The notes under the pieces were generated by a model that was not told where the DNA came from, searched no databases, and was given only the letters and a program-made list of their open reading frames with translations. 31,455 nt of DNA, from NCBI GenBank assembly GCA_031546715.1, contig JAVBKA010000042.1, positions 1 through 31,455 of the forward strand, in the 5' to 3' direction. Positions 29,591 to 31,455 of the stretch are shown here, piece after piece. Every line of letters begins with the position of its first letter. Positions within the stretch are counted from its first letter, which is position 1. The translations under genes were made by a program, and so were the position numbers. The DNA comes from JAVBKA01 sp031546715. Its GTDB lineage: Bacteria > Bacillota > Clostridia > Oscillospirales > UBA929.

Positions 29591-30139
29591 CTTTTCCAGT
29601 GAAACTTGACGTGCCAGCTTGCGAAGCTTGCGTAAGTAATCAAATTCGCTGCATTCAGTTTCGCCATAAGTGAGCTGTAAGCCGTGTTCAAGGGGAATCC
29701 AAGTGCTAACGTCTGCGTCGTTGTGCTGAAGGACTGCCTCCAGCATATCCAAAGCGCGCCAAAGCTTTGCTTCCTGCGTACTACGGCTGTGCATTTCAGC
29801 AAACAGTGCGCCAAGCTCGCCTGAAATACTCTCCGGCAAATCGGCAAGCAAGGCGGTTACTGCTTCGGATTCCTTGTCTTCGTCTGCGCTGTTTTTAGTA
29901 AAGGACGGTATGTCGCCGGTGATAGCCTCGCCCCAGTCGTGAATCAGGCACATTTTTAGAACTTTGTCCATGTCAAGGTCGGGAAATTCATCCATTAGAA
30001 GCATTGCCATTACTGCCAAACGCCAGCTATGCTCGGCAACGCTTTCCTGTCTGCCAGAGGACGTCCAAGAGTGTCTAGTGTTGCACTTGAGCTTTTCCAA
30101 GGTGCTGATAAAGCCGTTAAAATCTGCATGTTGTAGCAT
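29579..30139 (-). CDS. HD-domain phosphohydrolase (YfbR/HDDC2-like)
   Basis: A 186-residue protein with a complete HD metal site: H37 (VAEHSWR), H67 and D68 (LIHDWGEAITGDIP) and D131 (RALDMLEAVLQH). The pattern fits the YfbR/HDDC2 branch, which removes phosphate from deoxynucleoside 5'-monophosphates. An N-terminal extension to 30256 has no ribosome binding site; the ATG at 30139 follows AAGGAGG. It has its own promoter at 30180-30208 and is convergent with the phosphatase gene. Exact nucleotide specificity is inference. Confidence 0.87.
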   Translation of the reverse strand: MLQHADFNGFISTLEKLKCNTRHSWTSSGRQESVAEHSWRLAVMAMLLMDEFPDLDMDKVLKMCLIHDWGEAITGDIPSFTKNSADEDKESEAVTALLADLPESISGELGALFAEMHSRSTQEAKLWRALDMLEAVLQHNDADVSTWIPLEHGLQLTYGETECSEFDYLRKLRKLARQVSLEKLQP

Positions 30140-30179
30140 TGTGTGCCTCCTTGTGATGTTCATATTGGTTAGTATGTAT

Positions 30180-30208
30180 ATGATATCATAGCATATAATC
30201 TCTGTCGA
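30180..30208 (-). promoter_or_regulatory. Promoter of the HD phosphohydrolase gene
   Basis: On the reverse strand TCGACA (30203-30208), a 17-nt spacer and TATCAT (30180-30185), about 40 nt before the start. Confidence 0.55.
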
Positions 30209-30283
30209 GAGTAGAATATGTTGCCTGTTTTGAGAAATTTTGTGACGCAAGGACAATTACAAAATGGATGTGTTCACTAAAAT

Positions 30284-30312
30284 TTGACAAATGGCAGATG
30301 ATAGGTTATAAT
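30284..30312 (+). promoter_or_regulatory. Perfect consensus promoter of the HdeD-like gene
   Basis: TTGACA (30284-30289), a 17-nt spacer and TATAAT (30307-30312): every consensus base is met. The gene should be strongly transcribed unless repressed. Confidence 0.92.
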
Positions 30313-30356
30313 CAATCTGCGGCTTAAACCGAAATCTTTTAAAAGGGGAGAATTTA

Positions 30357-30881
30357 GTGGAAAAACTTAAGAGCAACAAGTGGGTGTCACTTATTTCAGG
30401 TGTCTTGGTGATTTTAGCGGGAATATTCTATTTGGTAGAACCATTGCAAGCGGCAATAAGCCTTGGGCTATTTATTGGTATTCTTTTAATTGTTAAAGGT
30501 ATTACGGCTATCTTTTCCTATCGAAGCAACCACGAGAATGTTCAAGGAGCAGTGCTTGCAGGCTCTATTCTCGATATTATAATGGGCTTACTTCTGGTCA
30601 CCCACGTTTTTGCCGCCGCGCTTTCGATTCCTTACATCATCGGTTTTTGGACAATGTTTACAGGTATTCTAGAGATTGTAAAGTCTTTCAGCCTAAAGAA
30701 AATTGGCTTTAAAAAGTGGCTTCTTGTCCTTGTAACAGGTATTTTTAACATAATAATTGCATACTTCATAATGAGCAATGTTCTTGCTTCTGTTGTTGCA
30801 ATTACAATGCTTCTGGGGATTTACTTCATCGTTTACGGCATTACGTTTGTGGTGAATTTCTTGGTTATGAACAAAGATTAG
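30357..30881 (+). CDS. HdeD/DUF308-family membrane protein
   Basis: A 174-residue protein with about six membrane helices arranged as three hairpins: WVSLISGVLVILAGIFYL, then SLGLFIGILLIVKGITAIF, and similar pairs repeated. This is the DUF308/HdeD fold. HdeD of E. coli is linked to acid resistance; most Firmicutes members have no proven role. The start codon is GTG at 30357, clear from AAAGGGGAG 6 nt upstream. It is a single-gene unit between a perfect promoter and a strong terminator. Confidence 0.9.
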   Translation: MEKLKSNKWVSLISGVLVILAGIFYLVEPLQAAISLGLFIGILLIVKGITAIFSYRSNHENVQGAVLAGSILDIIMGLLLVTHVFAAALSIPYIIGFWTMFTGILEIVKSFSLKKIGFKKWLLVLVTGIFNIIIAYFIMSNVLASVVAITMLLGIYFIVYGITFVVNFLVMNKD

Positions 30882-30915
30882 AACTGCTACAAAGGTACTT
30901 AGGTCAATAGTATTA

Positions 30916-30962
30916 AAAAGACGGCAGTGGAAGGGGTTTAACCCTGTCCACCGCCGTCTTTT
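30916..30962. terminator. Long terminator hairpin after the HdeD-like gene
   Basis: AAAAGACGGC and GCCGTCTTTT form the base of a stem of about 20 bp with two interruptions (inner GTGGA/TCCAC and GGTT/AACC). On the plus strand it ends in TCTTTTAGG, 35 nt after the stop. On the minus strand the same DNA codes for the end of the small ORF at 30938-31099. Confidence 0.85.
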
Positions 30963-31099
30963 AGGTTTGGCTCTTCTGCATATATGACCCGTGTCTCGTC
31001 CGACACTCCAGGTTCGCGTTGCTTTACGTTGTTTTTTGCGCCAGGCGGGTTGCGTGACATATTTGCTTCGGGCTTCATTGCTTTAGATTTATCGTCCAT
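30938..31099 (-). CDS. Small 53-residue ORF, unknown function
   Basis: On the reverse strand an ATG at 31099 preceded by GAGGTGA 5 nt upstream opens a 53-codon frame: MDDKSKAMKPEANMSRNP near the start, VSDETRVIYAEEPNLKDG toward the end, then a Gly/Gln tail. It is hydrophilic, Asn/Pro/charge-rich, with no Cys, no membrane helix and no signal peptide. I do not recognise a family. Its last codons and stop lie inside the terminator hairpin of the convergent HdeD-like gene. Upstream on the same strand, GATTA (31142-31146) and CATACTA (31117-31123) are 18 nt apart, resembling a forespore sigma-F/G promoter, though the start point would fall inside the ribosome binding site. The good ribosome binding site is the main support; the alternative is chance. 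Confidence 0.5.
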   Translation of the reverse strand: MDDKSKAMKPEANMSRNPPGAKNNVKQREPGVSDETRVIYAEEPNLKDGGGQG

Positions 31100-31310
31100 T
31101 TGTATCACCTCATGGCTAGTATGCGCAGATTTGCGCAGAAATAATCCAAGGATGCGAAGAAAAAGGGTTTTCAGTCATCAGAGACGCGGCAACTTTTGCT
31201 AAAAACGCAAGAGGAACTGATAAAAAAAGATTTACAATGAAATAGCATTCTAGGAAAAAGTATGGTAAAATCATCAGGTCTATATAATTATAATGATAGG
31301 GTGATTTTAC

Positions 31311-31455
31311 ATGCAAGATACCAACAAGCACGTAATCCAGTCTGGGAAAGCTGTTTTAGGAATTGAGCTGGGTTCGACACGAATCAAAGCAGTGTTAATC
31401 GGTGAAAACCATGAGCCAATTGCATCAGGCGGGCATGATTGGGAGAATCGCTTGG
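31311..31455 (+). CDS. FGGY-family carbohydrate kinase (N-terminal part only)
   Basis: The frame is open from ATG 31311 to the window end, 48 codons. AGGGTGA lies 7 nt before the ATG. VLGIELGSTRIKAVLIGENH is the first phosphate-binding motif of the FGGY/actin-like ATPase fold, followed by IASGGHDWENRL, typical of sugar kinases (xylulokinase, ribulokinase, rhamnulokinase group). The sugar cannot be told from this short piece. Confidence 0.8.
   Translation, partial: MQDTNKHVIQSGKAVLGIELGSTRIKAVLIGENHEPIASGGHDWENRL

Noticed and set aside
28270..30139. DUF1848, tyrosine phosphatase and HD protein as a new defence system
   Set aside because: The HD gene is convergent with its own promoter, its motifs fit housekeeping nucleotidase relatives, and there is no sensor, nuclease or phage-type gene in the group.
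31116..31331. 71-aa hydrophobic frame on the minus strand opposite the FGGY kinase start
   Set aside because: No ribosome binding site, and it overlaps the well-supported kinase start and the upstream region of the 53-aa ORF.

Overview
The window looks like a chromosomal piece of a motile, Gram-positive-type anaerobe, most likely a member of the Clostridia (Oscillospirales/Lachnospirales-like). The reasons are strong AGGAGG-type ribosome binding sites, TTGACA/TATAAT promoters with 17-nt spacers, Firmicutes-type MotAB, YjfB, a ComFB-domain protein, a DUF1848 protein and a clostridial-type serine recombinase with its small partner gene. No rRNA, tRNA or CRISPR array was seen. The genus cannot be fixed from the sequence alone.

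Layout. 1-1.9 kb (minus): flagellar stator genes motB (cut by the window edge) and motA, then yjfB. 2.0-9.2 kb (plus): nagB, then a tight run obgE - esterase - yebC - a very large secreted papain-like protein with bacterial Ig-like domains whose catalytic Cys and Asn are both replaced. 9.2-13.6 kb: a comFB-domain gene (minus) divergent from a GT-C glycosyltransferase, then tcdA, a sugar isomerase/epimerase-like TIM barrel and a Gfo/Idh/MocA dehydrogenase broken by an internal deletion. 13.6-13.9 kb: a 148-bp palindromic repeat and a bidirectional terminator. 13.9-17.6 kb (minus): a receiver-only response regulator and a large hybrid sensor kinase. 17.6-19.9 kb: a serine-recombinase module with a frameshifted partner gene, framed by a 45-bp direct repeat that contains a near-consensus promoter. 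20.0-24.6 kb: an MMPL transporter and an exported coiled-coil partner (minus), divergent from a TetR-type regulator. 24.6-31.5 kb: an RluA-family pseudouridine synthase, a DUF421 membrane protein, a B12-binding radical SAM protein, DUF1848 plus a low-molecular-weight phosphatase, an HD phosphohydrolase, an HdeD-like membrane protein, an unreported 53-aa small ORF and the start of an FGGY kinase.

How the genes work together. MotA and MotB form the stator. The response regulator and hybrid kinase share one promoter and probably form a phosphorelay with no DNA-binding output of its own. The TetR gene faces the MMPL operon across an intergenic region with inverted repeats, the usual arrangement for a regulator controlling the neighbouring efflux operon. 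The TIM barrel and dehydrogenase were probably a sugar or inositol catabolic pair before the dehydrogenase decayed.

Most unusual items: (i) the recombinase module with 45-bp promoter-bearing direct repeats, a second 12-bp repeat that could be an attachment core, and a hairpin that may end a roughly 60-nt RNA; (ii) the inactivated papain-like protein translationally coupled to yebC; (iii) the 53-aa ORF whose stop codon lies in the terminator of the convergent gene; (iv) the DUF1848 protein with a radical-SAM-like CX3CX2C motif at its C-terminal end. All functional calls come from reading the sequence and recalling families; no database search was run.
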